Source: Hahella chejuensis KCTC 2396
GTDB lineage: Bacteria; Pseudomonadota; Gammaproteobacteria; Pseudomonadales; Oleiphilaceae
Reading direction: 5' to 3'
DNA: 64,000 bases
NCBI RefSeq assembly: GCF_000012985.1
Contig: NC_007645.1
Span: forward strand, 930,001 to 994,000
Made by a program: the position numbers and the translations under genes. This document shows, piece by piece, positions 8,982 to 18,072 of the stretch; position 1 is the first letter of the stretch; each line of letters begins with the position of its first letter. The notes below the pieces were generated by a model. The model had not been told where the DNA came from, made no database searches, and was given only the letters and a program-made list of their open reading frames with translations.

Positions 8982-8997
8982 TTTACAAAGAATTTAC
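8982..8997 (+). promoter_or_regulatory. Tandem TTTAC repeat, possible response-regulator site
   Basis: TTTAC, six bases, TTTAC: a direct repeat with 11-bp period in the divergent region between the PspA-like operon and the two-component genes. This is the spacing of OmpR-family sites and resembles the CreB tag (TTCAC-N6-TTCAC). Binding is inferred. Confidence 0.35.
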
Positions 8998-9083
8998 ATG
9001 GCGCGCCGGCGCTTGTTGTTAGACTCGTTTGTAACTACATTCCTATCGCGAGAATGTTCTTTTCGGTACTTGTTGAGGTGGAG

Positions 9084-9788
9084 ATGCAACGCAAAGCGCG
9101 CATTCTGATAGTGGAAGACGAAACGGCGATTCGCACCGGACTGGTGGATGTCTTCGTTTACCATGGCTATGACGTGGACTTCGCCGTGGACGGCGACGAC
9201 GGTCTGAATAAGTCGCTGAATGGCGCCTATGATCTGATCCTGCTGGATGTGATGTTGCCGGGAAAAAACGGCTACGAGATCTGCGAAGCCGTGCGTCTCA
9301 AGGACCGTGATCAACCGATTATCATGTTGACCGCCAAGTCTTCCGACGAAGATGTCATCCATGGCCTGTCGCTGGGCGCCGATGACTACGTGGCCAAACC
9401 TTTCTCTGTAGCGCAACTGGTGCTGCGAGTGCAGGCTGTGCTGAGACGCTCCCGTTCCGCGTCGCTGGATGACGCGCATATTTGTCTGCTTGGCGGCTTG
9501 GAGATCGACACGTTGAATTTAAGCTGTCAGCACAAAGGGGAAGATGTTGCGTTTACGCGCAGGGAAATGGATGTCCTGCAATACCTGCACGAGCACAGCG
9601 AACGTCCGGTATCCCGAGAGGAGCTTCTAAACAAGGTCTGGGGCTATGCGCGGGATCTGGATATTGAAACCCGCACCGTGGATATTCACATCGCCAAGTT
9701 GCGTCGTAAAATTGAAGCCGATCCCAAGCAGCCGCAGCGGTTGGTGACTGTTCGCGGCGGCGGCTACCGCCTGATGACGGCGTCCTGA
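9084..9788 (+). CDS. OmpR/PhoB-family response regulator
   Basis: 234 residues. The start at 9084 follows TTGAGGTGGAG; the frame is open 30 bases earlier but without a better site. A receiver domain occupies 1-120, with the acidic pair E11-D12, phospho-acceptor D55 (LILLDVMLPG), T (MLTAK) and K (AKPF). A winged-helix DNA-binding domain follows, ending in the VRGGGYRL motif. It overlaps the downstream kinase by one base (TGATG), so the two form a coupled two-component system. The divergent VWA/PspA-like operon is a plausible target. Confidence 0.93.
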   Translation: MQRKARILIVEDETAIRTGLVDVFVYHGYDVDFAVDGDDGLNKSLNGAYDLILLDVMLPGKNGYEICEAVRLKDRDQPIIMLTAKSSDEDVIHGLSLGADDYVAKPFSVAQLVLRVQAVLRRSRSASLDDAHICLLGGLEIDTLNLSCQHKGEDVAFTRREMDVLQYLHEHSERPVSREELLNKVWGYARDLDIETRTVDIHIAKLRRKIEADPKQPQRLVTVRGGGYRLMTAS

Positions 9789-11968
9789 TGGCCGCCTCGT
9801 TGCGACGTGGACTCACGCCAGGACGCCTGCGCCTGTTTCTGGCGGTTCTGTTTCTTGCCCTGCTTATCCCTTTCTCAGTATTGGTGTGGCAGACCCAGCA
9901 GCAGATCAAATGGGAGGCTTTTCACCAGTATCGTTTGCTGGCGGAAGAGCTATCCCAGCGTATCGACTCTGAGTTACAGCGCTGGATCGCCGTGGAAGAA
10001 GCGCATTCGTACGCCGACTATCAGTTTCTGGTTTTAACCGGCGACCCCAATACGTCCAGCTATGTGCAGCGCTCTCCTTTGGCGGCTTTCCCTGCTGAAT
10101 CGTCTATTCCCGGCTTGCTTGGCTATTTTCAGGTGGATGCGGAAGGCGTGTTCTCTACGCCGGCGACTCCTGAGACGCTGGATAACCCTGAGCGTTGGGG
10201 CTTGAGCGTGGAGGAGCTGACCCAGAGAACCGCGTTGCGCGACACCTTGTTGGATATTCTCAGCCAGAATCAGCTGGTGCAGCGTCGCAGGACAGATGAT
10301 CAGCCTCTCAATCTTGTGGAGGAAGGCGCAGGTCTGGCGGATGCGGCGGAGTCCTCCTCAAGTATGTACAGTTCGTCTTCCGAGTCGGGCTTGGGTGGCA
10401 TGAGCGCGAGCGACGATATCAGTAGTGAGCGCGATGCGGAGATGGACACTCTGGCCATGGTCGAGCCCAAACCGACTCCGGCGGCGCCCGCTACGCGGGA
10501 GAGAAAATCCGTTCCGGAACCGGCGCAGGAAGAGTATAAGGCCAAGTCCCCGCCCGTGTATGCGCAGCAGGCGTTTGACAATTTAAACTCGCCGGTATTC
10601 GAACAACGGCAGCGTAGCCAAAGCGAGAAGCGCCTTGATGATCTCAAGCTACAAAACAGTTTCAAGAAGGAAAGCGCTGCAAGCAAGTCACTCTCGAAGG
10701 CCGCGCCAGCTACTGTGCAGGCTCCCAATCGCGTATCGAGAATAGAGCAGACCGCGTTGCTGGAAGAAGTGGAGTCCGAGGCGGCGCCGGGAGAGCCCGC
10801 CGTCGCCGCGCCAAAAGTAAAAATCTTCGAAAGCGAAGTAGACCCCCTGGAGCTGGCCTTGTTGGACAGCGGTCAGTTTGTGCTGTTCAGGAAAGTCTGG
10901 CGAGATGGTCAGCGTATCATTCAGGGTGCGATCATCGAGCAGGACGCCTTTGTCGAAGGGGCGATCGCGCAGGCGTTTCAGGGAACGGCGCTGGCGCAGA
11001 TGAGCAATATGGTGGTGGCGTTTCAGGGCGATATCCTGCAAACGATCTCCGGTTCCGTGGGGCGTGGTTACATGGATCGAAGCGGGGAGTTGAACGGCGA
11101 ACTGCTGCATCAGGTGCGTTTGTCAGCGCCGCTGGGCGATTTTCAATTACTTTGGACGATTAATCGTCTCCCCGCCGGTCCCGGCGCCAGGGTCGTCATT
11201 TGGGCAAGCGTGATTCTTGGCGGCGTGTTGCTGCTGGGATTCATCATGTTGTACCGGCTTGGCCTGCGGCAGATCAAACTGGCCCGGCAACAGCAGGATT
11301 TTGTTTCCGCCGTCAGTCATGAACTGAAAACGCCGCTGACCTCCATTCGCATGTATGGCGAAATGCTGCGGGAAGGCTGGGTCGGCGAAGAGAAGAAACG
11401 GGAGTACTACGATTTCATTCACGACGAGAGCGAGCGCTTATCCCGTCTCATCGCCAATGTGTTGCAACTGGCGAGAATGGAGCGCAACGACCTGAAACTC
11501 GAACTCAAACCCGTCGGCGCCCAGGCGCTAATGGATATGGTGCGCTCTAAAATCAGCAGCCAGGTGGAGCGGGCCGGATTTGAATGCAGCTACGAACTCG
11601 ATCCTTCCTGCGTGGAGAGAGAGCTGCACGTAGACGCAGACGCGTTCGTGCAAGTGATCATCAATCTGGTGGACAACGCCATCAAGTTCTCCGCCAAATC
11701 CGAGCGCAAACGCATTGAGATCCACGCGCGGCCTCGGGGAGCCAAGTCAGTCGCCTGGAGCGTGCGGGACTACGGTCCTGGCGTACAGAAGAGCCAGATG
11801 AAAAAAATCTTCCAGCTGTTTTACCGCTCCGGCAATGAACTGACCCGCGACACCGTCGGCACCGGAATCGGGCTGGCGCTGGTGCGACAGCTGACCCGCG
11901 CCATGGGGGGCGAGGTGGACGTGCTGAACCGCACTCCAGGAGCGGAGTTTGAGGTGGTGTTGAGCTGA
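9788..11968 (+). CDS. Transmembrane sensor histidine kinase with large charged sensor region
   Basis: 726 residues. TM1 lies at about 11-33 and TM2 at about 469-491, so about 430 residues face the periplasm. That region includes a low-complexity, Ser/Glu/Lys/Ala-rich stretch (about 185-345). The kinase core follows: H511 in SHELKTPLTS, the N box (NLVDNAIKFS), the G1 box (RDYGPGV), the F box and the G2 box (GTGIGLALV). It phosphorylates the preceding regulator by family logic. The periplasmic part is unusually long for a CreC/BaeS-like kinase, and its ligand is unknown. Confidence 0.92.
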   Translation: MAASLRRGLTPGRLRLFLAVLFLALLIPFSVLVWQTQQQIKWEAFHQYRLLAEELSQRIDSELQRWIAVEEAHSYADYQFLVLTGDPNTSSYVQRSPLAAFPAESSIPGLLGYFQVDAEGVFSTPATPETLDNPERWGLSVEELTQRTALRDTLLDILSQNQLVQRRRTDDQPLNLVEEGAGLADAAESSSSMYSSSSESGLGGMSASDDISSERDAEMDTLAMVEPKPTPAAPATRERKSVPEPAQEEYKAKSPPVYAQQAFDNLNSPVFEQRQRSQSEKRLDDLKLQNSFKKESAASKSLSKAAPATVQAPNRVSRIEQTALLEEVESEAAPGEPAVAAPKVKIFESEVDPLELALLDSGQFVLFRKVWRDGQRIIQGAIIEQDAFVEGAIAQAFQGTALAQMSNMVVAFQGDILQTISGSVGRGYMDRSGELNGELLHQVRLSAPLGDFQLLWTINRLPAGPGARVVIWASVILGGVLLLGFIMLYRLGLRQIKLARQQQDFVSAVSHELKTPLTSIRMYGEMLREGWVGEEKKREYYDFIHDESERLSRLIANVLQLARMERNDLKLELKPVGAQALMDMVRSKISSQVERAGFECSYELDPSCVERELHVDADAFVQVIINLVDNAIKFSAKSERKRIEIHARPRGAKSVAWSVRDYGPGVQKSQMKKIFQLFYRSGNELTRDTVGTGIGLALVRQLTRAMGGEVDVLNRTPGAEFEVVLS

Positions 11969-11975
11969 TGCAGGA

Positions 11976-12018
11976 ATAAGTGGCTAACTATAATTTTCTC
12001 TATAAAATAGTCACTTAT
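11976..12018 (+). terminator. Inverted repeat after the kinase gene
   Basis: ATAAGTGGCTA pairs with TAGTCACTTAT (11 bp with one G-U pair) around a 21-base AT-rich loop; a short TTTT follows. It starts eight bases after the stop codon, so a terminator or 3'-end structure is likely. Confidence 0.45.
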
Positions 12019-12049
12019 CTGTTTTAAGACTTGTTGCAGGACGCAAACG

Positions 12050-12124
12050 ATGATGTACACCGCTTCGCTTGTTGCGAACTTATCCCCCGACGATTTACCT
12101 CTCATCTGCGATACGCCCGATTAG
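12050..12124 (+). CDS. Possible 24-residue small ORF
   Basis: ATG ATG start after GCAGGACGCAAACG (a reasonable ribosome-binding site), then 24 codons to TAG, ending 108 bases before the MFS gene. The predicted peptide has no recognisable family. It could be a leader ORF or chance; only the spacing and the ribosome-binding site support it. Confidence 0.25.
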   Translation: MMYTASLVANLSPDDLPLICDTPD

Positions 12125-12232
12125 TCGCGGATAACCACGTTCTCTGAATTTTTTACTCCAAACGAAGCCGGTTTTCACTGGGCTTTGCTGTTGGATGTAA
12201 TAGCGCTGAATGATTAAGGATTGAGTAGGGCT

Positions 12233-13438
12233 ATGAACGCTGTGTTGCGTATTAAAAACGACCTTGTGGCGGCCAGTATGGTCGCCAGTATTCTGTTTCT
12301 GGCTCTTGTCAGTCTGGGGCTTTCCCTGGCTGTCTTGCCGTTGTATGTAAATAAAACGCTGGGCTACTCTGCGTTTTATGTCGGATTGGTGGTGGCGATT
12401 GAGTCCATTTCTACGTTGCTTTCCCGCGCCTATGCCGGCAGGTTTTCGGACAATCATGGTCCCAGAAAAGGGATGGTGCTGGGGCTTACGCTGACCTTTA
12501 GCGCGGGGATACTGTGCTATCTGTCATTCGCTTTGTTGCCGGCGACTATTCTCACTTACGTGATTATCTGCTTCTCCCGGATCTTGATGGGGGTTGGCGA
12601 GAGTCTGATTTTTACCTGTAGCGGAACATGGCCTATCGGGCTGGTTGGTCGGGAGCACGCCGGTAAGATTATGTCCTGGGTGGGTATCGCTATGTTTCTG
12701 GGGCTCGCCGCCGGGAATTATGTCGGGGCCTGGTCTTATTACTCTGTAGGCATTGTCTATGCGGCGCTTTTCATGAGTCTGTCGCCAGTCATTGGCTTTG
12801 TATTTGTGGCGGTTGTCCGTCCCGTGGATGTGCATCCAGAAAGAAGCGAAATCAAGCTGGCCTATGCGATCAGTCGGATCTGGAAGTCGGGGTCAGGCTT
12901 TTCCCTCGCGAATATTGGCTATGCGGCGATTACCGCTTTCCTGGTGCTGTACTTTGTTGAAAGCGGCTGGCGGGAAGAGGCGGCTTTCTCTTTATCGCTC
13001 TTTGGCGTGGGCTATGTCTGTGCGCGTTTGACGCTGGGTTGGAGGGCGGACAGTTCTGGACTGAAAATGACATTGTTCTCACTTCTCATAGAAGCGGTGG
13101 GACTGCTATTGATTGGACTGGCGACCTCGCCTCAGCAAGCCATGATCGGGGCCTTCCTGACTGGCTTTGGCTTGTCCATGGTGTATCCGCTACTGGCGTT
13201 GCCCGCCCTGAAAAGTCTGCCGGATAAGAATATCGGACTGGCGCTGAGCACCTATGAATCCTGCTTTGATATTGGAATTTTGATTGCGGGCATTATCGGC
13301 GGCTCGATCGTTTCCTGGTTCGGCTACGAATCTATATTTATTTTCTCATTCTTTTGCTGCCTGTTAGCGATGGCGTCTACGGTGCTGGCGTTCAGGCAGT
13401 TGGAGGATGAGCAAATGGAGCCGGCCGCAGCGGTTTAA
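12233..13438 (+). CDS. MFS transporter (YfcJ/YhhS-like)
   Basis: 401 residues with twelve hydrophobic segments. Between helices 2 and 3 lies the MFS motif A variant AGRFSDNHGPRKG. Overall it resembles the YfcJ/YhhS group of uncharacterised gammaproteobacterial exporters (SILFLALVSLGLSLAVLPLY at the start). It belongs in the inner membrane as a proton-driven exporter by family knowledge; the substrate is unknown. I prefer the ATG at 12233 over a TTG at 12221. No operon partner is seen. Confidence 0.85.
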   Translation: MNAVLRIKNDLVAASMVASILFLALVSLGLSLAVLPLYVNKTLGYSAFYVGLVVAIESISTLLSRAYAGRFSDNHGPRKGMVLGLTLTFSAGILCYLSFALLPATILTYVIICFSRILMGVGESLIFTCSGTWPIGLVGREHAGKIMSWVGIAMFLGLAAGNYVGAWSYYSVGIVYAALFMSLSPVIGFVFVAVVRPVDVHPERSEIKLAYAISRIWKSGSGFSLANIGYAAITAFLVLYFVESGWREEAAFSLSLFGVGYVCARLTLGWRADSSGLKMTLFSLLIEAVGLLLIGLATSPQQAMIGAFLTGFGLSMVYPLLALPALKSLPDKNIGLALSTYESCFDIGILIAGIIGGSIVSWFGYESIFIFSFFCCLLAMASTVLAFRQLEDEQMEPAAAV

Positions 13439-13458
13439 CCGGGGCGCTGGACTCACTG

Positions 13459-13496
13459 GATAAGCCAGAGTAGCCGGCAGCCTGCTCTGGCTTATC
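13459..13496. terminator. Perfect 12-bp hairpin between convergent genes
   Basis: GATAAGCCAGAG and CTCTGGCTTATC pair perfectly around a 14-base loop, between the MFS stop codon and the convergent gene's stop codon. Tail T-runs are weak on both strands; it probably serves as a shared terminator. Confidence 0.55.
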
Positions 13497-13501
13497 GCGG
13501 A

Positions 13502-14782
13502 TTACTTTTGCTGCGCCTCAGGGAAGAGCAGAGCGTAGGCGTCAAAAAAAGACAATGCGTCTTCTTCAGTAGAGGCGTCGGCGAGGGTTTTCAATTCGGG
13601 TTTGAGCGCCAGCCTGTAGCCGTCCAGCAAGTGCTCGATATTGTGCAGAGTGGGATTGTGGTTAATGGCGTCGGGCATCATTTTCAGGATGGCGTCCACA
13701 TAGTTGAGGTTGCGATGAATGACGTCTCCGGAGTGTTGACTGGAGGCGACCCATAGGTGGTTAAGTTCTTTGCCTGATGTACGTTTTTCCGAATCTGCGG
13801 CTTGCACCACAGTGGTTCCATACACGACCGTGCACAGCTTTTCTTCTGCTTCAAACTCGCCATTTCTGTTGGCGTCGTACCAAAACTCATAAGCCAGTTC
13901 GTGGGTAAAGGCTCGGGCGTCGATGCTGATTTTGGCGACAGGCTTGCTGTCTGGACCCATATCTAAGCCTTGATACAGGGAATAGCCATCGAACCAACTG
14001 CGAGGTCGCCCCAGAAAATTACCCGGAGGGTATTCTTCTTCAACACGATAATGGGCGCCCAAAATGTTGAGGTCGCTGCCCTGGTGGAAAAACAGGTCTC
14101 CCAGCAGCACGCCGTCTTCCCGGGTTTCCATGAGCAGCTGTTGACGATCATCTTTCAGCTTTGTGCCAGTACGGACTCGCTCGCCCAAAATGCCCAGCAT
14201 TCCCCTGCCTTCAATGAGGGTATACAGCGGTTTGATGTCGTTGACGTCGCCGTTTTTGACCGCGCCGTAGACTTCGATTTCTTCCCGTCCAAAGGTTGGA
14301 TCGTTTTCGTTGATGGCGAAGACGGGAGTAAGTTGGTCTTCGACCAGAACTCTACCGATCAAGGCCTCCTTGCGTCCGCCCAAGCCTAGCCACTTACGGA
14401 CTTCGCGTTCTTCGGAAGAAGCCAGCAAGACGCCATTAGCGTCCTTAACCTGAAAGGTTTCCACTTTGCCGTTGTCATTGGCGTTGATTTCGGCGATGAC
14501 GTCGCCGCTGGGAAGGTTGATGTCGTTGTCGCCCCAGAAATTGTATGATCCGCTCCCCCGGCTGACGCCGCTATACACTCGAATGATGGACTGATAGGGA
14601 ACATCCTGATTGGCCCCTGCGTTCCATGGATAGGTCGTGCGGCTTTCTGCGATGGTCAGTACTGCATTGGAGACAGGGTAATCGTTGAACGGCAGGCTAC
14701 AGATGAACTTAATGATTCCCCATACAATGAGTGCGGGAATGATATAAATGGCTGACCTAAGTGATTGATAAATAAATTGCAT
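13502..14782 (-). CDS. Membrane-anchored protein of unknown function with an EF-hand-like loop
   Basis: 426 residues. A single N-terminal hydrophobic helix (about 10-29) makes it a likely signal-anchored, periplasm-facing protein. The rest is soluble and beta-rich. Residues 303-314 (DANRNGEFEAEE) match a calcium-binding EF-hand/dockerin-type loop, and NANDNGKVE near 100 is a second, weaker Asp/Asn/Gly loop. I do not recognise the family. It is monocistronic and convergent with the MFS gene. Confidence 0.6.
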   Translation of the reverse strand: MQFIYQSLRSAIYIIPALIVWGIIKFICSLPFNDYPVSNAVLTIAESRTTYPWNAGANQDVPYQSIIRVYSGVSRGSGSYNFWGDNDINLPSGDVIAEINANDNGKVETFQVKDANGVLLASSEEREVRKWLGLGGRKEALIGRVLVEDQLTPVFAINENDPTFGREEIEVYGAVKNGDVNDIKPLYTLIEGRGMLGILGERVRTGTKLKDDRQQLLMETREDGVLLGDLFFHQGSDLNILGAHYRVEEEYPPGNFLGRPRSWFDGYSLYQGLDMGPDSKPVAKISIDARAFTHELAYEFWYDANRNGEFEAEEKLCTVVYGTTVVQAADSEKRTSGKELNHLWVASSQHSGDVIHRNLNYVDAILKMMPDAINHNPTLHNIEHLLDGYRLALKPELKTLADASTEEDALSFFDAYALLFPEAQQK

Positions 14783-14946
14783 TTTGGGTCGCGGATGGGG
14801 GCTTTGAATTGTTTGGCTGATATGGGAGGCGTTAGCTGGTCGAGTATATCATAAGGTGATAGTATTTCAGCCCGACTCATTGTCGAGTCATCATTTCTTA
14901 TGAAGTTTGCGCCCGCAGCGCCTTATATTTGACGCGATGTATAGCA

Positions 14947-15621
14947 ATGGAATACTGGTCTTTACTCTACCTCCCGTGCCTTTTCTGGGGCGCATACCAC
15001 TACTATAAAGACCGGCATAAGCCCGAACCTGTTTTAATGCTGGTGCTGGCCCTTGTGCTAGGGTACTGCTCGGCCTATATCGGTTTATATTTGTATGAAG
15101 CGCTGGACTATGTTCACTTACGTTTCGATGCCTATGAACTTGCGGAAAGCTCGAGTCTGCATTTGTTTTTATATGCCGTTTTAGTCATTGGTCCGATAGA
15201 GGAGTTGGCTAAGTTTATTCCTTTTCTCCTTATCATTGTCAGACTGCCGCACTTTGACGAGCCGATAGACGGCATTATTTATTCCTCATTTATTGCACTC
15301 GGTTTTTCATTGCATGAGAACAGCTATTACCTGACCTATCTGGAGGGATGGGAAGCGATAGCGAGATCCCTGACGGCGCCGATGGTTCATGTCATGTTCG
15401 CTTCGATATGGGGATATGCTTATGGGTACTCTGATTCTCACGGAGGCAATCGCTTCGCCGTCACTACCTGTTTCTTGCTGATCTCTATGTTTTTACATGG
15501 CGTATTCGATTTTTTCAGTATTGGCCTGTCGCTATGGACCAATATCGCGCCGCCGTTGCTGATCCTGGGGATATGGATGTGGCGGTTGCGAATTTTACAT
15601 AGAGTTGAGAGTGAGGCCTGA
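14947..15621 (+). CDS. PrsW-family intramembrane metalloprotease
   Basis: 224 residues with seven or so hydrophobic segments. The PrsW signatures are present: GPIEELAKF (glutamates of the first motif), the DEPIDGIIYSSF and GFSLHEN block, PMVHVMFASIWGY, and a late LHGVFDF. PrsW proteins cut membrane proteins such as anti-sigma factors in other bacteria; the target here is unknown. I chose the ATG at 14947; a TTG six codons earlier is possible. It overlaps or abuts the following DUF5071 gene, so the two are probably co-transcribed. Confidence 0.8.
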   Translation: MEYWSLLYLPCLFWGAYHYYKDRHKPEPVLMLVLALVLGYCSAYIGLYLYEALDYVHLRFDAYELAESSSLHLFLYAVLVIGPIEELAKFIPFLLIIVRLPHFDEPIDGIIYSSFIALGFSLHENSYYLTYLEGWEAIARSLTAPMVHVMFASIWGYAYGYSDSHGGNRFAVTTCFLLISMFLHGVFDFFSIGLSLWTNIAPPLLILGIWMWRLRILHRVESEA

Positions 15622-15631
15622 GTACAAGCTT

Positions 15632-16387
15632 ATGAATTCAAGTGATTACGTATATGCTCTGCAAGGCTTGCGTTTCTGGCTGGATGACATGACGCGGCGT
15701 CAGCACTCACGGGCCAACCTTGATCCCGGCGAAGAGGAAATGATGCTGCAGGTGGAGCTGTGCTATCAGGAAATGTGGGGAGCGTATGCATCTATCTACA
15801 ACCCTGAGAGTAACATGGTTCCTCCAGACCTACTGGAAAGGGCCGCCTGGACCAATTTCCCTGCATGGCCTGAGTCACTGCTGGCGTTACGGCCGCAGGA
15901 TAAGTGCGATACGGACAAAGCAAAGAGATTACTGCAATTACCGTTTGAGCGTATCGAGCCTTGTTTACCAGAAATGTTGACATGGTTGCAGGACCCCAAT
16001 TGGCCTGTCGCGGGCGCCATTGTCGATCCCTTGGCGGCGATGGGGGACAAGTTAACTCCCGCGTTGCTGCAGGCGCTCAAAATGGCGCGCCAGGAAAATG
16101 ATTCCTGGTGGGTGTGCAATCTTATCCTTAACCTGATTAACCAATTACCAGCGTCCTCTGTGGAGACGCTGCGAGCTGAGTTATCGCACTGGATACTGAG
16201 TGAAGACCAGGAGCTGGGCGTTATGGTGATCAAACTCTTGCTGCGCCATAAGCTGGGCGACCAACAGAACCTGCGCAGATGGGCGCGGATAAAAATTGAC
16301 GCTTACGCAGAGTATATTGAGGAGCTGCAAGATGCTCTCAAGGAAGAGGAAGAGGAAGAGGAAGAGGAAGAGGGAAATCAGCCGTAG
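15632..16387 (+). CDS. DUF5071-domain protein with poly-glutamate tail
   Basis: About 251 residues from the ATG at 15632; a GTG at 15611 that overlaps the PrsW stop is an alternative. The second half resembles DUF5071, a helical-repeat family: a DKCDTDKAKRLLQLPFE start, LPEMLTWLQDPNWPVA, then IVDPLAAMGD. These proteins have no established activity. The last residues before GNQP are a run of glutamates encoded by a hexanucleotide repeat. Confidence 0.65.
   Translation: MNSSDYVYALQGLRFWLDDMTRRQHSRANLDPGEEEMMLQVELCYQEMWGAYASIYNPESNMVPPDLLERAAWTNFPAWPESLLALRPQDKCDTDKAKRLLQLPFERIEPCLPEMLTWLQDPNWPVAGAIVDPLAAMGDKLTPALLQALKMARQENDSWWVCNLILNLINQLPASSVETLRAELSHWILSEDQELGVMVIKLLLRHKLGDQQNLRRWARIKIDAYAEYIEELQDALKEEEEEEEEEEGNQP
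16343..16372 (+). repeat. Hexanucleotide microsatellite (GAAGAG x5)
   Basis: Five perfect copies of GAAGAG inside the 3' end of the DUF5071 gene encode alternating Glu codons. Gain or loss of units would keep the frame and change tail length by two residues. Confidence 0.9.
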
Positions 16388-16421
16388 CCAATTTCCCTTG
16401 TAATGAGCCTGATACGGATGA

Positions 16422-17069
16422 CTAAGTCGCGTCCGCCTGTTGTTCAGGCGTCGCCTTCTGGAAGGCTTCCAGCTTCAGGCAATTGTCGTTGATCTCCCGT
16501 AGTCTCGGAAAGTCCGTCATCGGGCAGTTGAAACGGTCGGCGTTGTATACCTGAGGAATCAGGCAGACATCCGCCATCGTCACCTGCTCGCCAAAGCAGT
16601 AGGGACCTGCATCCGCATAACTCGCCGCCATTTTCTCAAGCGCCTTGAAGCCCTCAAGAATCCAATGCTGATACCACACCAGCTTCCTCTCCTCGCTGAC
16701 TTCCATGGGGCCGGTCAGATACTGCAACACCCGCAGGTTATCCAACGGGTGAATGTCACAAGCAATGACCTGACTGAAAGCCCTGACTTGCGCTTTACTT
16801 TGCGGATCTGCTGGAAGTAAAGCAGGCGATGGATGCGTATCTTCCAGATACTCGATAATCGCAAGAGACTGATTCAGGCGGAACGAGCCGTCCGTCAGCA
16901 GCGGGACGAGGCCCTGAGGATTCAGGGCCCTGTAGTCAGACTGGTGCTGTTGGCCGCCGTCTTTCACCAGGTGAACGCTGTGGGCTTCGTAAGGAAGTCC
17001 TTTCAGGTTCAGTGCGATACGCACCCGGTAGGCGGCGCTGGAGCGCCAGTAATCATATAAGAGCATCAT
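16422..17069 (-). CDS. maiA: Maleylacetoacetate isomerase (zeta-class GST)
   Basis: 215 residues, the usual length. The N-terminal thioredoxin fold holds the zeta-class SSAAYRVRIALNLKG motif (the Cys found in some members is Ala here) and NPQGLVPLL plus QSLAIIEYLE for glutathione binding. It converts maleylacetoacetate to fumarylacetoacetate with glutathione. Its ATG overlaps the fahA stop codon (ATGA), and it is the last gene of the homogentisate operon. Confidence 0.93.
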   Translation of the reverse strand: MMLLYDYWRSSAAYRVRIALNLKGLPYEAHSVHLVKDGGQQHQSDYRALNPQGLVPLLTDGSFRLNQSLAIIEYLEDTHPSPALLPADPQSKAQVRAFSQVIACDIHPLDNLRVLQYLTGPMEVSEERKLVWYQHWILEGFKALEKMAASYADAGPYCFGEQVTMADVCLIPQVYNADRFNCPMTDFPRLREINDNCLKLEAFQKATPEQQADAT

Positions 17070-18049
17070 GAGTAGCGCGTCACTTTCTGGTCGATGGCGC
17101 CGAAAATGGAGCGCCCCTGTTTATCCAACATCTCAATACGCACTTGGTCTCCGAAACGCATGAATGGCGTTTTCGGCGAGCCGCTTTCAATGATCTCCAG
17201 CATGCGCACTTCCGCCAGACAGCTGGAGCCGGTGGAACGGTCTTTGTTGGAGACTGTGCCAGAGCCGACGATCGCGCCAGCAGACAGCGGACGAGTTTTC
17301 GCCGCGTGGGCTATCAGGGTGGGAAAGTCGAAGGTCATATCGATGCCGGCGTTGGGTTGTCCCAGCAGCGTGTCATTCAAATGCGTGATCAAGGGTAAAT
17401 GCACCTTGCCGCCATCCCAGGCGTCGCCCAGCTCGTCCGGCGTCACCGCCACAGGGGAGAAGGCGCTGGAGGGTTTGCTCTGGAAAAAGCCGAAGCCTTT
17501 CGCCAGCTCGCCGGGAATCAGGTTGCGCAGGGACACATCATTGACCAGCATCAGCAGGCGAATATGTTTACCCGCGTCTTCCGGCGTGGCGCCCATTCGA
17601 ACGTCGTCTGTTATTACCGCCACTTCCGCTTCCATATCGATGCCCCAATCCTCTGAAGCCATGGCGATATCTTCGCGCGGCCCCAGGAAAGCGTCGCTGC
17701 CGCCCTGGTACATCAGCGGGTCGGTCCAGAAGCTCTCCGGCATTTCCGCGCCGCGGGCTTTGCGCACCAGCTCTACGTGATTGACGTAAGCGCTGCCGTC
17801 AGCCCATTGGTAAGCACGCGGCAGGGGAGAGGCGCATTGGCTCGGATCAAATGCAAAGGCCTCCTTGGCGGAGCCTTTATTCAGGGCGCTGTACACTTCC
17901 TCCAGCGCGGAGGACAGATCGTTCCACTGGTCCAAGGCGGCTTGCAGCGTAGGAGCGATCTGTGGAACGGCGACGGCCTGTTGCAGATCGCGGCTGACGA
18001 CAACCAGGACGCCGTCGCGCGAATTGCTTTTTAATGTTGCGAATTTCAT
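17066..18049 (-). CDS. fahA: Fumarylacetoacetate hydrolase family protein
   Basis: 327 residues, the compact bacterial form. The FAH fold is shown by YVNHVELVRKARG, the metal-binding EDWGIDMEAEVAVITDDV region (Glu/Glu/Asp), NDVSLRNL, GFGFFQSKPSSAFSP and SAGAIVGSGTVSN. It hydrolyses fumarylacetoacetate to fumarate and acetoacetate, the last step of tyrosine breakdown. It lies between hmgA and maiA on the same strand, and this context supports the specific role. Confidence 0.9.
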   Translation of the reverse strand: MKFATLKSNSRDGVLVVVSRDLQQAVAVPQIAPTLQAALDQWNDLSSALEEVYSALNKGSAKEAFAFDPSQCASPLPRAYQWADGSAYVNHVELVRKARGAEMPESFWTDPLMYQGGSDAFLGPREDIAMASEDWGIDMEAEVAVITDDVRMGATPEDAGKHIRLLMLVNDVSLRNLIPGELAKGFGFFQSKPSSAFSPVAVTPDELGDAWDGGKVHLPLITHLNDTLLGQPNAGIDMTFDFPTLIAHAAKTRPLSAGAIVGSGTVSNKDRSTGSSCLAEVRMLEIIESGSPKTPFMRFGDQVRIEMLDKQGRSIFGAIDQKVTRYS

Positions 18050-18072
18050 GGATATTGCTCCTTAAACCGTCG

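Noticed and set aside
15796-16233. Minus-strand ORF across the DUF5071 gene
   Set aside because: Ser/Cys-rich shadow of the helical-repeat protein.
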